Position numbers and translations under genes: made by a program. From Muribaculaceae bacterium (GTDB taxonomy: Bacteria; Bacteroidota; Bacteroidia; Bacteroidales; Muribaculaceae), in the NCBI GenBank assembly GCA_017462345.1, contig JAFTRI010000005.1:1-58914 (forward strand): DNA of 58,914 nucleotides. The letters run 5' to 3'. The notes under the pieces were generated by a model. It saw nothing but the letters and a program-made list of their open reading frames with translations, ran no database searches and was not told the origin of the DNA. Every line of letters begins with the position of its first letter. The first letter of the stretch is position 1. Positions 34,989-44,712 of the stretch are shown in pieces.

Positions 34989-36392
34989 TTATTCATAACT
35001 CGATCCATCAAAACAATGTGTACATATCTTGCACTTAGGTAAGCCAATCGCTTTTACGACATTCTCTATCGGATTAAATTTCAATGAAGTCAAGCTCAAA
35101 TGCTGCCTTATGCGTTCAACCATTGCCTCATATTCCGGAGAACCGGTAGTTGCGTAAGCATCAAGATTCTTGTCGGCATCGCCTTCCAGCTCAGCTATTA
35201 CTCGACGAGTAATCAACTCCATCACGCTTTTAGAAGATGTAAAGTTAATAAATTTACAGGGGTATATCAATGGGGGGCAACTGATACGTATGTGTAGTTC
35301 CCTTGCACCGGCATCAAACATATCCTTGACATTATCACGAAGCTGTGTACCCCTTACGATAGAGTCATCACAGAATATCACACTTTTACCTTTAAGCAAA
35401 GATTTATTTGTAATCAATTTCATCTTTGCGACTAACTCTCGCCGTTCTTGCGTACTTGGAGTAAAACTACGAGGCCACGTTGGTGTATATTTTACAATTC
35501 CGCGCTGATAAGGGACACCTTTTCCTTGTGCATATCCTAATGCCATTCCAACACCGGAATCAGGAATGGCACTGACAAAATCCACTTCAGTATCGTCAGC
35601 CTTACCCATTTCAAGACCTGAAACATATCGCATCTCATCAACATTGCGACCCTCATACTCACATGCAGGATAGCCATAGTAGGTCCATAAGAATGCACAT
35701 ATCTGCATTTTTTCTCCCGGTGCTCTCAATTGTCTGTACCCATCAGGTGTAATTTCGACGATTTCTCCAGGACCCATTGTATAAGCAATGGAATAATCCA
35801 AGTTAGGGAATGAACACGTTTCAGAAGTTACAGCATGCGCACCCTCCTTTTCCCCGATAATTATCGGAGTCCGTCCATACTTGTCTCTTGCAGCAATAAT
35901 ACTTTTTTCTGTCAGCAACAACATCGAGCATGAACCCTTTATACGGCTATAGACATTTTCAATTCCACTGATATAGTCCTTCCCCTCACTGATAAGTGCA
36001 GCAATCATTTCAGTAGGATTAATAATATCATAACTATGTTCGCAGAAATGATGTCCTTTTGCCAATAATTCCCTTTCCAGTTCTCCGATATTATTTATTC
36101 TTCCTACTGTTACTATTGCAAATTTACCGAGATGACAATTTACTATTATAGGCTGTGCATCAGTATCACTGATAACACCAATACCTATACTGCCGTTAAA
36201 ACTTTCAAGATCTGATTCAAATTTAGATCGGAAATAAGCATTCTCTATATTATGGATAGAACGGGTAAAAACTCCGTTATAGCATGTTGCAATACCAGCA
36301 CGTTTAGTTCCCATGTGGGAATTGTAATCTACTCCATAAAACAGTTCATTTATACACTTGTCATGTTTGGCTACTCCAAAAAAACCTCCCAT
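34989..36392 (-). CDS. Amidophosphoribosyltransferase (PurF) paralogue lacking the catalytic cysteine
   Basis: A 467-residue protein with PurF architecture. The phosphoribosyltransferase half is canonical: FVSAIPDSGVGMALGYA, RSFTPSTQERR and the PRPP loop VIFCDDSIVRGTQLRDNV (about 338-355). The glutaminase half is not: it starts MGGFFGVAKH where active enzymes have Cys next to the initiator Met, and the HRGQ-D/E-S segment reads SHMGTKRAGIAT. Glutamine hydrolysis by this chain should therefore fail; it may use free ammonia or be regulatory. C-terminal cysteines (CKICTHC) could bind metal. I recall similar MGGFFG proteins from other Bacteroidales, so this is a conserved paralogue and not a fresh mutation. 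It follows purL after a hairpin. Confidence 0.85.
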   Translation of the reverse strand: MGGFFGVAKHDKCINELFYGVDYNSHMGTKRAGIATCYNGVFTRSIHNIENAYFRSKFESDLESFNGSIGIGVISDTDAQPIIVNCHLGKFAIVTVGRINNIGELERELLAKGHHFCEHSYDIINPTEMIAALISEGKDYISGIENVYSRIKGSCSMLLLTEKSIIAARDKYGRTPIIIGEKEGAHAVTSETCSFPNLDYSIAYTMGPGEIVEITPDGYRQLRAPGEKMQICAFLWTYYGYPACEYEGRNVDEMRYVSGLEMGKADDTEVDFVSAIPDSGVGMALGYAQGKGVPYQRGIVKYTPTWPRSFTPSTQERRELVAKMKLITNKSLLKGKSVIFCDDSIVRGTQLRDNVKDMFDAGARELHIRISCPPLIYPCKFINFTSSKSVMELITRRVIAELEGDADKNLDAYATTGSPEYEAMVERIRQHLSLTSLKFNPIENVVKAIGLPKCKICTHCFDGSSYE

Positions 36393-36418
36393 ATTCTATA
36401 TTTATTATTATCAATAAC

Positions 36419-36461
36419 AAAGTGGGAATAGATCCTTAAAATCAAGGTATATTCCCACTTT
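36419..36461 (-). terminator. Hairpin between purL and the purF paralogue
   Basis: Twelve-base perfect arms AAAGTGGGAATA (36419-36430) and TATTCCCACTTT (36450-36461), with an inner CCTT/AAGG pairing. The T tract after it on the minus strand is weak, so it may terminate purL partially or act as an RNA-stability or attenuation element before the purF paralogue. Confidence 0.6.
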
Positions 36462-36467
36462 TATATT

Positions 36468-39400
36468 TTATTTCGTTTTATTTTCTATCCATTGCCGTGC
36501 ATTAATAAACGCATCAATCCATGGTGTCACATCATCCCGCCGACGGGATTCCGGATAAAATGCACATTGCCACGGGAATATCGCACGTTCAAGATGTGGC
36601 ATCATTGCAAGATGCCGTCCATCTGCCGATGCAATACCGGCTACCGACGCCTTAGACCCATTAGGATTTCCCGGATACGATGAATAATTATATTTTGCAA
36701 CGATATTATATTTATCGAGTGATTCAGGCAAATTAAATCGGCCTTCACCATGAGCTACCCATATACCGGTCTTCATTCCTGATAACGGACCAAACATCAC
36801 CGAATTATTTTCCGGAATTGTAACACCGAGGAATTGAGACTCGAATTTATGGGAAACATTATGCTCCATCACTGTCTTTTTGCCATGTTCAGGATTTATG
36901 AGATTCAGTTCGATCATTAACTGGCAACCGTTACATATACCCAAACTCAGTGTATCTTTCCGCTTATAGAAGTTATTCAACGCCCGCTTTGCATTCTCAT
37001 TCCACAAGAATCCTCCAGCCCAACCCTTGGCAGAACCAAGCACATCGGAATTAGAGAATCCGCCACAGAACACAATCATATTGACATCATCCAATGTCTC
37101 ACGACCGGACATCAAATCTGTCATGTGTACATCCTTGACATCAAATCCTGCGATATAAAGCGAAAATGCCATTTCACGGTCACCATTCACACCTTTCTCT
37201 CGAATAATCGCAGCTTTTATTCCCGACTTTTTATCTCGGCGGAAAGAAATTCCTCGGGAGATCAATTTCCCATCAAATCCTTTAGGGAATCTATACCTGA
37301 TTGGTTGTTTCTTATAATTCTCATATCGTAACGCCGCGCATTTGGCACCACTCTGCTCTACATCCATGAGGTATGATGAACGGAACCATACATCTCTCAG
37401 ATAATCGATTCCAAACAGATGTTCAGAGCCATCATGCGTAACCATGATTGTTCTTTCTTCCGACGGACATCCTATTGCATAATATTTGATACCATTCTTG
37501 CCTAACATAGACTCAACCTTGTCGGTCTTTGCCGATGCAACCTGAATAACCAATGCCGGATTCTCTGCAAACAGGATTTTCACCAAATCCTTTTCCCCAT
37601 CGGCAACAAATGCCTCAGTATCAAACTCAATACCTCCATTAACATTACCGAACGTCATTTCAAGCAATGCCGTAATAAGCCCTCCGGCCGATACGTCATG
37701 TGCAGCGAGCAAAGATTTTTCCTTAACAAGTTTCTGAATTGCCTCAAATGTCTTGACAAACTGTTCGGGATGTTTTACCGTTGGAGCATCAGCACCTAAT
37801 TTATTTAAAGACTGTGCAAATGCAGAACCGCCCAATTTAAGATTGTCTCCGGAAAAATCAACATAATACAATTTAGAAGATTTTTGTTGCAGAACAGGTG
37901 ATACAACTTTTCGCACATCGCTTACTTCGCCTGCTGCTGAAATTATAACCGTTCCGGGAGAATAAACCTTATCACTGCCGTATTTTTGAGTCATAGACAA
38001 ACTGTCTTTTCCGGTCGGAATATTTATACCCAATGCACACGCAAAATCACTACATGCCTCCACTGCACGATATAATGCAGCATCCTCTCCTGGATTTTTG
38101 CACGGCCACATCCAGTTTGCACTCAACGACAGTCCCTTTATTCCATCAGCAAGCGGAGCCATGGAGATGTTTGTTAATGCCTCGGCAATTGACATAACCG
38201 ACCCCTTGGCCGAATCTATCAATGCAACCTGCGGAGCATGTCCAATTGATGTTGCAATACCTGATTTACCACAATAATCCAATGATACGACACCGCAGTC
38301 GCTAAGCGGCAACTGTATCTCTCCCTGGCATTGCTGACGAGCAATCCTCCCTGTTACAGATCGGTCAACCTTATTGGTCAGCCAATCCTTACAGGCAACC
38401 GCTTCAAGACTCAATACGTCATGTAGATATTCATCTATCTTTGTTTCATCATATTCCACATCAGCATACTTCACCACGATAGTAGTATCAGTCATTACCG
38501 TCTTTGGTGAATTGCCGAACATATCAGCCATAGCCAAGTCTATGGGCTTAACTCCATTTTTCTGTTCAAAGACAAAACGGTCATCTCCGGTAGTTTCGCC
38601 AACGACATAGAGTGGGGCACGTTCACGATCGGCAATACGTTTTACGTACTCAATGTCTTTTTCATGAAGTACCATACCCATACGCTCCTGGCTTTCATTA
38701 CCTACAATTTCTTTCGAAGAAAGAGTCTTGTCTCCGATAGGTAAAGAATCAATGTCAATATGTCCCCCGGTCGCCTCAACAAGTTCAGACAAAGCATTCA
38801 AATGTCCACCGGCACCATGATCATGAATTGAGACTATAGGATTGTTATCACTTTCAGCAAGAGCACGGATTACATTTGATACTCGTTTCTGCATTTCAGG
38901 ATTTGCCCGTTGAACGGCATTCAATTCTATAGCATTGGCATACTGTCCGGTTTCAACCGAAGATACAGCACCTCCACCCATGCCAATACGGTAGTTGTCA
39001 CCGCCCATAACCACAACTTTTTCTCCTGCTTCAGGGTCACCTTTAATTGCATCTTTTTTCGCTGCATATCCTACCCCCCCGGCAAGCATAATTACTTTAT
39101 CATACGCATACTGCTTCCCATTTTCATCATGTTCAAATGTCAACAATGATCCACAGATAAGAGGCTGCCCGAATTTATTTCCGAAATCGGATGCACCATT
39201 GGACGCTTTAATGAGTATGTCACATGGGGTCTGATACAGCCATACACGTGGATTCATCATCAGCTCCCAACGGTGTTCAGGAGACATACGGGGATATGAT
39301 GTCATATATACGGCAGTTCCTGCGATAGGTAAACTTGCCTTTCCTCCCCCAAGACGGTCTCGTATTTCACCACCGGTTCCGGTTGCCGCACCATTGAACG

Positions 39401-40169
39401 GTTCGACAGTAGTCGGGAAATTATGAGTCTCGGCTTTTAACGAAATAACCGTATCGATATCCTTTACTTCAAAATAGTCAGGACGGTCAGGGTTTACCGG
39501 ATAGAATTGGTCAACTTTCGGACCATCAATAAAAGCCACATTATCCTTATAGGCTGAAACAAGTTTATTGGGATTTTCCTGAGAAGTCTTTTTTATCAGT
39601 TTAAACAACGATACCGGCTTTTCTTCTCCATCAATCACAAATGTTCCGTTAAAAATCTTGTGACGGCAATGTTCGGAATTAACCTGAGAAAATCCGAACA
39701 CTTCACTGTCCGTTAACGGTCGTCCAAGTTTCTTACTGAGTTCCCGCAGATAATCCTCTTCATCGAGACTCAGTGCGAGTCCTTCCTGCCTGTTATACTC
39801 ACTTATATCATCAATATATACAATAGGCTCAGGAGTCTTATTAATTGCGTATACCTTACTGTTCAAGCCTTCATATATACGCTGAAGCATTTTATCATAC
39901 TTAGGCGCTTCTTCTTTGGTCAAGAAAAATTCTTCAATGCGGCTTATACCTTCAAGACCCATATTTTGTGTAATCTCAACGGCATTGGTACTCCACGGAG
40001 TTATCATCTCCTTACGAGGGCCTATAAATCGTCCTTTTACTGAAGTGCCGGCCAATGGCTTTGCTCCTCCGAAAAGCCATGACAATTTTTCTTTTTCACT
40101 GTCTGAGAATTTATGATTGGTCTCAATGGCAATCACATAATTTGAGCCTTTTTTAAAAAATACAACCAT
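36468..40169 (-). CDS. purL: Phosphoribosylformylglycinamidine synthase (single-chain PurL)
   Basis: A 1233-residue FGAM synthase of the large, single-chain type. The N-terminal adaptor is followed by GFSQVNSEHCRHKIFNG, AETHNFPTTVEPFNGAATG and GGGAVSS (short forms), duplicated AIRS-like domains, and a C-terminal class I glutaminase with FCGGFSNSDVLG and the nucleophile in LGICNGCQL, plus a late GEGRF. It converts FGAR to FGAM in purine synthesis with its own glutamine-derived ammonia. The start at 40169 is preceded by a TATTTTTG -7 element. Confidence 0.96.
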   Translation of the reverse strand: MVVFFKKGSNYVIAIETNHKFSDSEKEKLSWLFGGAKPLAGTSVKGRFIGPRKEMITPWSTNAVEITQNMGLEGISRIEEFFLTKEEAPKYDKMLQRIYEGLNSKVYAINKTPEPIVYIDDISEYNRQEGLALSLDEEDYLRELSKKLGRPLTDSEVFGFSQVNSEHCRHKIFNGTFVIDGEEKPVSLFKLIKKTSQENPNKLVSAYKDNVAFIDGPKVDQFYPVNPDRPDYFEVKDIDTVISLKAETHNFPTTVEPFNGAATGTGGEIRDRLGGGKASLPIAGTAVYMTSYPRMSPEHRWELMMNPRVWLYQTPCDILIKASNGASDFGNKFGQPLICGSLLTFEHDENGKQYAYDKVIMLAGGVGYAAKKDAIKGDPEAGEKVVVMGGDNYRIGMGGGAVSSVETGQYANAIELNAVQRANPEMQKRVSNVIRALAESDNNPIVSIHDHGAGGHLNALSELVEATGGHIDIDSLPIGDKTLSSKEIVGNESQERMGMVLHEKDIEYVKRIADRERAPLYVVGETTGDDRFVFEQKNGVKPIDLAMADMFGNSPKTVMTDTTIVVKYADVEYDETKIDEYLHDVLSLEAVACKDWLTNKVDRSVTGRIARQQCQGEIQLPLSDCGVVSLDYCGKSGIATSIGHAPQVALIDSAKGSVMSIAEALTNISMAPLADGIKGLSLSANWMWPCKNPGEDAALYRAVEACSDFACALGINIPTGKDSLSMTQKYGSDKVYSPGTVIISAAGEVSDVRKVVSPVLQQKSSKLYYVDFSGDNLKLGGSAFAQSLNKLGADAPTVKHPEQFVKTFEAIQKLVKEKSLLAAHDVSAGGLITALLEMTFGNVNGGIEFDTEAFVADGEKDLVKILFAENPALVIQVASAKTDKVESMLGKNGIKYYAIGCPSEERTIMVTHDGSEHLFGIDYLRDVWFRSSYLMDVEQSGAKCAALRYENYKKQPIRYRFPKGFDGKLISRGISFRRDKKSGIKAAIIREKGVNGDREMAFSLYIAGFDVKDVHMTDLMSGRETLDDVNMIVFCGGFSNSDVLGSAKGWAGGFLWNENAKRALNNFYKRKDTLSLGICNGCQLMIELNLINPEHGKKTVMEHNVSHKFESQFLGVTIPENNSVMFGPLSGMKTGIWVAHGEGRFNLPESLDKYNIVAKYNYSSYPGNPNGSKASVAGIASADGRHLAMMPHLERAIFPWQCAFYPESRRRDDVTPWIDAFINARQWIENKTK

Positions 40170-40221
40170 GCGTTAAAGTATGATATGAAAAAATTATATT
40201 GATACGTTTTTAACGAAAACA

Positions 40222-40255
40222 CAAAAATACAATTTTTTCATTAAATCAAGTCAAA
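40222..40255 (-). promoter_or_regulatory. Probable promoter of purL
   Basis: Minus strand TTTG (40255-40252), 22 bases, TATTTTTG (40229-40222). The spacing is at the long end of the accepted range. The leader would be about 50 bases; I see no purine riboswitch fold in it. Confidence 0.5.
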
Positions 40256-40264
40256 ACAATCCAA

Positions 40265-40304
40265 TAAAAAAGTTGCGGAAAAACTCTCTTAGAGTCCCCG
40301 CAAC
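40265..40304 (-). terminator. Rho-independent terminator of pgk
   Basis: GTTGCGG (40272-40278) pairs with CCGCAAC (40298-40304), with an inner ACTCT/AGAGT stem; on the minus strand a T run follows (plus-strand A run 40265-40271). It sits 24 bases past the pgk stop. Confidence 0.9.
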
Positions 40305-40327
40305 CTATAACAATATAATTTATTCAA

Positions 40328-41575
40328 TTAGCCTTTAATCGCAGCTATTCCGGGAAGGTTTTTCCCTTCTATCGCTTCAAGAAGCGCACCGCCTCCGGTA
40401 GATACGTATGACACTTTATCAGCGACACCAAATTTATTAACACATGCAACTGAATCACCGCCGCCTACAAGAGAGAATGCACCATTTCCGGTAGCTTCAA
40501 CAATTGCATCGGCAATTGCGCGTGAACCGGCTGTAAACTTATCAAATTCAAAAACTCCTGCAGGACCATTCCACAGGATCGTCTTTGCGCCCTTTATTGC
40601 GTCGGCAAATAATTTTCGGGTCTCAGGACCGGCATCCATTCCTTCCCAGCCTTCTGGAATATCCATAGCCGATACAACCTGTGTATTTGCATCATTGCTG
40701 AACTTGTCACCGGCAACACAATCAGTACCAAGGACAAGGTTCACACCCTTTTCCTGTGCCTTTTTCATGATGTCAAGAGCCAGATCAAGCTTATCGTTCT
40801 CACAAATCGACATGCCAATCTTACCTCCCTGGGCTTTTGCAAATGTATATGTCATACCACCACAAAGAATCAGATTGTCAACCTTATCCATAAGATTCTC
40901 AATGATACCGATCTTAGTTGAGACCTTAGAACCGCCCATAATCGCGGTAAACGGACGCTTGATATTGCTGAGGATATTATCTACAGCATTAACTTCCTTT
41001 TCCATCAGATAACCAAGCATTTTATTATCAGCATCAAAACTGTCGGCAATAACAGCGGTGGAAGCATGTTTGCGATGAGCAGTACCGAATGCGTCATTCA
41101 CATAGCAATCAGCATAACCGGCAAGAGTTTTAGCAAACTCTTTCTGACGATCTTTCATCTCTTTCTTTGCGGCATCGTATGCAGGGTCTTCTTTATCAAT
41201 GCCGACAGGCTTACCTTCTTCTTCGGGATAGAATCGAAGATTTTCAAGCATAAGCACTTCTCCTGATTTCAGCGCAGCAGCCGCATCGGCAGCCTTGGCA
41301 CAATCCGGTGCAAATTTCACTTCTACACCAAGGGCATCAGAAACAGCCCCCTGAATCTGAGACAGTGAGAATTTCGGATTAACTTTACCTTTAGGTTTGC
41401 CCATGTGAGACATAATGATAAGTGCTCCACCATCATTCAGTATTTTCTTTAGGGTGGGGAGAGCACCACGAATACGGGTATCGTCGGTAATATTACCGTT
41501 TTCATCCAATGGAACATTAAAGTCAACACGGACGATTGCCTTCTTTCCGGCAAAATTGTAATTGTCGATAGTCAT
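40328..41575 (-). CDS. pgk: Phosphoglycerate kinase
   Basis: A 415-residue enzyme of typical length. N-terminal [14 protein letters not shown] and SHMGKPKG, then [38 protein letters not shown] and the C-terminal [13 protein letters not shown] with STGGGALLE are diagnostic. It makes ATP from 1,3-bisphosphoglycerate. It has its own -7 element (TAAATTTG, 41634-41627 minus) and terminator, so it is monocistronic. Confidence 0.97.
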   Translation of the reverse strand: MTIDNYNFAGKKAIVRVDFNVPLDENGNITDDTRIRGALPTLKKILNDGGALIIMSHMGKPKGKVNPKFSLSQIQGAVSDALGVEVKFAPDCAKAADAAAALKSGEVLMLENLRFYPEEEGKPVGIDKEDPAYDAAKKEMKDRQKEFAKTLAGYADCYVNDAFGTAHRKHASTAVIADSFDADNKMLGYLMEKEVNAVDNILSNIKRPFTAIMGGSKVSTKIGIIENLMDKVDNLILCGGMTYTFAKAQGGKIGMSICENDKLDLALDIMKKAQEKGVNLVLGTDCVAGDKFSNDANTQVVSAMDIPEGWEGMDAGPETRKLFADAIKGAKTILWNGPAGVFEFDKFTAGSRAIADAIVEATGNGAFSLVGGGDSVACVNKFGVADKVSYVSTGGGALLEAIEGKNLPGIAAIKG

Positions 41576-41668
41576 TTTACTGATATTTTAATTATTTGTT
41601 ATATAGTTCAATCACTTTATTCTCCGCAAATTTACGCTATTTTTATAAATCAAAGAACTTTATAAACG

Positions 41669-42499
41669 CTAAATGATGTTATGCGACTTCAATAGTACCG
41701 ACATTGCATCTCGCAGTTTCTTTGCTTCACAGGCTGCAGCTTCAGCGAAATTCTCATCCATTGACGCATAAATGATACCACGGGACGAGTTGACAAGTAA
41801 CCCGCAATCATCGATCATTCCGTAACGGGCAACATCCTCAAGGCTTCCTCCCTGTGCTCCAACCCCAGGAACGAGCAAAAAACTATTGGGCGATACCGCA
41901 CGTATATCCTTGAACATCTCTCCTTGCGTTGCACCGACAACATACATCATCTCATCACTTGATGCCCACTGTGCCGATGTATTCAGAACATGTTCAAACA
42001 ACCGTTTGCCATCACTATCAGCAATAAGCTGAAAATCATGAGAACCTTTATTCGAAGTCAAAGCAAGCAGTATAACCCACTTCCCGTCATATCCAAGAAA
42101 TGGTTTCACACTATCTTCTCCCATATATGGAGCAACTGTTATTGCATCCACATCAAGATGTTCAAAAAAACTGCGGGCATAAAGTTGGGAAGTATTCCCG
42201 ATATCCCCTCGCTTGGCATCAGCAATTATAAATTGGTCAGGATAATTACACTTAATATATTTTATCGTTTTTTCAAGAGCAATCCATCCCTCAACACCAA
42301 GACTTTCATAAAACGCAAGATTGGGTTTATACGCAACAGTATACCGTGCTGTAGCATCAATGATTGCCTTATTGAAAGCAAATAGGGGAGACTCATCATT
42401 GAGCAGATGCTCAGGTATCTTCTTTATATCAGGATCCAGTCCAACACATAGGAATGATTCTTTTCGACGGATATTTTCCACTAACTCTGAACGTTTCAT
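41669..42499 (-). CDS. pyrF: Orotidine 5'-phosphate decarboxylase (type 2)
   Basis: A 276-residue TIM-barrel enzyme of the longer, type 2 form. It shows [15 protein letters not shown] near the start, [11 protein letters not shown], the catalytic [14 protein letters not shown] and, late, [13 protein letters not shown]. It forms UMP from OMP. It follows prfA by 27 bases and may be cotranscribed. Confidence 0.95.
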   Translation of the reverse strand: MKRSELVENIRRKESFLCVGLDPDIKKIPEHLLNDESPLFAFNKAIIDATARYTVAYKPNLAFYESLGVEGWIALEKTIKYIKCNYPDQFIIADAKRGDIGNTSQLYARSFFEHLDVDAITVAPYMGEDSVKPFLGYDGKWVILLALTSNKGSHDFQLIADSDGKRLFEHVLNTSAQWASSDEMMYVVGATQGEMFKDIRAVSPNSFLLVPGVGAQGGSLEDVARYGMIDDCGLLVNSSRGIIYASMDENFAEAAACEAKKLRDAMSVLLKSHNII

Positions 42500-42526
42500 A
42501 ATCAGTTGTATTTTTAGGAGATTTTT

Positions 42527-43636
42527 TTATAATTCACTTGCTTTCAATTTTTCGGCATTCTCGGCAATAATCAGTTGGTCAATGCAATCCTGAATATCCC
42601 CGTCAACAAATGCCTGAAGATTATATATCGTATAGTTTATCCTATGGTCGGTAATGCGACCCTGCGGATAGTTATAGGTGCGTATTTTCGCCGAACGATC
42701 ACCGGTTGAGACCATTGTCTTGCGCCGTGAAGCTATGTCATCTATATATTTCTGATGCTCTTTGTCATAAATGAATGTACGCAATCGGCTCAATGCCCGT
42801 TCTTTATTCTTGGGTTGATCACGGGTTTCTGTACATTCTATCAATATTTCTTCAGTCTCACCAGTATTGGGATTTCTCCACATATAACGCAAACGCACTC
42901 CAGATTCAACCTTATTTACATTCTGTCCGCCGGCGCCACCGCTTCTGAACGTATCCCACTTTATCTCTCCCTCATTTATTTCAACATCAAATGCCTCAGC
43001 CTCAGGCAATACTGCTACAGTAGCAGCCGATGTATGCACTCGACCTTGAGTCTCTGTTGCCGGCACCCGTTGCACACGATGTACTCCACTTTCATATTTC
43101 AATGTCCCGTAAACACCTTCACCACTCACCGCCATAACAATTTCCTTGAACCCTCCGGCAGCACCTTCGCTGAAACTTGTTACCGCAACATTCCATCCTT
43201 TAGACTCACAATATTTGCTGTACATCTTAAACAAGTCGCCGGCAAATATAGCCGCTTCGTCTCCTCCTGTCCCGCCTCGTATTTCAACAATGGCATTCTT
43301 GCCATCTTCCGGATCAGCAGGGATAAGAAGCAACTTAATTTCCTCCTCAAGCTGTGGTAGACGTAGATTTGCAGCATCCAATTCTTCCTTAGCCATTGCT
43401 CGCAGTTCATCGTCATTCTCATTGTCAAGTACATCTCGCGCCTCAGCGACATTGCCAAGCAACTGTCGATACAGCCGTGTTGCACCGGTAAGTTTTTCAA
43501 GATCCTTATATTCCTTGGTAAGACGCACATAGCGTTTCATATCTGCAATAACCGACGGGTCGGTTATAAGTGTACTCACTTCTTCAAAGCGAGCTTCAAT
43601 GCCGTCAAGTCGAGACAATAAAGATGAGTCGGCCAT
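42527..43636 (-). CDS. prfA: Peptide chain release factor 1
   Basis: A 369-residue class I release factor. The catalytic GGQ lies in FRSGGAGGQNVNKVESGV; EIRGGTGGDEAAIFAGDLF (cited short: GGTGGDEAA) opens the core domain, and GVHRVQRVPATETQGRVHTS is the usual pre-GGQ region (cited short: HRVQRVPATE). The segment between these is typical of RF1, which reads UAA and UAG; no programmed frameshift is seen. An upstream TAACTTCG is an imperfect -7 element. Confidence 0.95.
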   Translation of the reverse strand: MADSSLLSRLDGIEARFEEVSTLITDPSVIADMKRYVRLTKEYKDLEKLTGATRLYRQLLGNVAEARDVLDNENDDELRAMAKEELDAANLRLPQLEEEIKLLLIPADPEDGKNAIVEIRGGTGGDEAAIFAGDLFKMYSKYCESKGWNVAVTSFSEGAAGGFKEIVMAVSGEGVYGTLKYESGVHRVQRVPATETQGRVHTSAATVAVLPEAEAFDVEINEGEIKWDTFRSGGAGGQNVNKVESGVRLRYMWRNPNTGETEEILIECTETRDQPKNKERALSRLRTFIYDKEHQKYIDDIASRRKTMVSTGDRSAKIRTYNYPQGRITDHRINYTIYNLQAFVDGDIQDCIDQLIIAENAEKLKASEL

Positions 43637-43948
43637 AATTTCTTAAATTTTAGCGCGAAGTTAACACTTTTAATCCACAATCCGAATTATCATACACAAC
43701 AAAATATCTACCTGACACTAAACATATATAGTGTAAATAACGTCTTCAAGCTGTCTATTCCTTAAGTATTTTATCGGTGCAATCATTTAATTCACCATTA
43801 ACCAGCTCAATTATAACTCTTTTCCATAGCATAAATTGTATCAGCAGAGACTCTACATGGGAAAATACGTCATGAGGAAAAATTTTTGAGCGGTGACGGC
43901 TTTTAATTACTGACGGGATGTATTAACTTTGTTGTCTTAAACTGTTTT
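43637..43948. other. 312-base divergent intergenic region
   Basis: No gene seen. It contains the imperfect prfA promoter near 43657-43664 and a promoter for the rightward trio at 43901-43931. ACACTA and TAGTGT near 43718-43738 form a 6-base inverted repeat of unknown meaning. The remaining part has no long ORF or recognisable RNA fold. Confidence 0.5.
43901..43931 (+). promoter_or_regulatory. Promoter of hydrolase-murF-ddl unit
   Basis: TTTT (43901-43904, one mismatch to TTTG), 19 bases, TAACTTTG (43924-43931). Transcription should start near 43938, leaving an ~11-base leader before the ATG at 43949. Confidence 0.6.
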
Positions 43949-44707
43949 ATGGAAAAGTGTGTGAAAATATCGGGAGTCAATATCCATTATACGGTGCATG
44001 GAAGCGGGCATCCTGTCATACTGATGCATGGTTGGGGATGTAACCTTACGACACTTGCAAGTATCGAAAAGATTGTCGCTGAAAGCCACACAGTCTACAA
44101 TATTGATTTCCCCGGATTTGGATTATCCCAAGAACCGCCGACGGTGTGGGGCATTGAGGAATATACCCGTATTATCGAATCTCTCGTCGCAAGTGAAAGG
44201 ATAGAAAATCCCATATTATTGGGGCACTCGTTCGGTGGGCGTGTCGGAATCCTGTTTGCATCACGTAATCAGGTGAAAAAATTGATTCTTGTTGATGCAG
44301 CCGGAATAAAGCCTCGTCGTTCCCTAAAATATTATTTCAAGGTTTACAGCTATAAAATGGGCAAACGGCTAATGCCGCTAATCTATGGGAAGAATGCACA
44401 AAAGCGGATAGACCAGATACGTGAGAAACGCGGTTCGAGTGACTATAACAACGCCAGTGAAATGATGCGCCGGACTCTCAGCAAAATTGTCAATGAGGAT
44501 CTGAAATCAGTTATGCCGTCAATTAAAGCTCCGACCTTGCTTATCTGGGGGGAGAATGATACGGCAACCCCGTTACGTGACGCAAAAATTATGGAGCGGC
44601 TTATCCCTGATGCCGGTCTTGTTTCGTTTTCAGGATGCGGACACTACAGTTTCCTTGATAATCCCTATCAATTTGCTGCCGTACTGCGCAGCTTCTTAAA
44701 TGATTAA
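43949..44707 (+). CDS. Cytoplasmic alpha/beta hydrolase of peptidoglycan-type operon
   Basis: A 252-residue alpha/beta hydrolase without a signal peptide. Oxyanion HGWG, nucleophile elbow LLGHSFGGRVGI (about residue 93), acid in IWGENDTATP and histidine in SGCGHYSFLDNP give a complete triad. It lies 5 bases before a membrane-anchored MurF-like gene, with ddl next, so the substrate is probably an ester or amide in cell-wall precursor metabolism (inference). It could equally be a general esterase riding in the operon. Confidence 0.85.
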   Translation: MEKCVKISGVNIHYTVHGSGHPVILMHGWGCNLTTLASIEKIVAESHTVYNIDFPGFGLSQEPPTVWGIEEYTRIIESLVASERIENPILLGHSFGGRVGILFASRNQVKKLILVDAAGIKPRRSLKYYFKVYSYKMGKRLMPLIYGKNAQKRIDQIREKRGSSDYNNASEMMRRTLSKIVNEDLKSVMPSIKAPTLLIWGENDTATPLRDAKIMERLIPDAGLVSFSGCGHYSFLDNPYQFAAVLRSFLND

Positions 44708-44712
44708 ATGAC

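Noticed and set aside
42527-43636. Programmed frameshift as in release factor genes
   Set aside because: The gene is RF1, not RF2, and its frame is continuous from start to stop with an intact GGQ motif.
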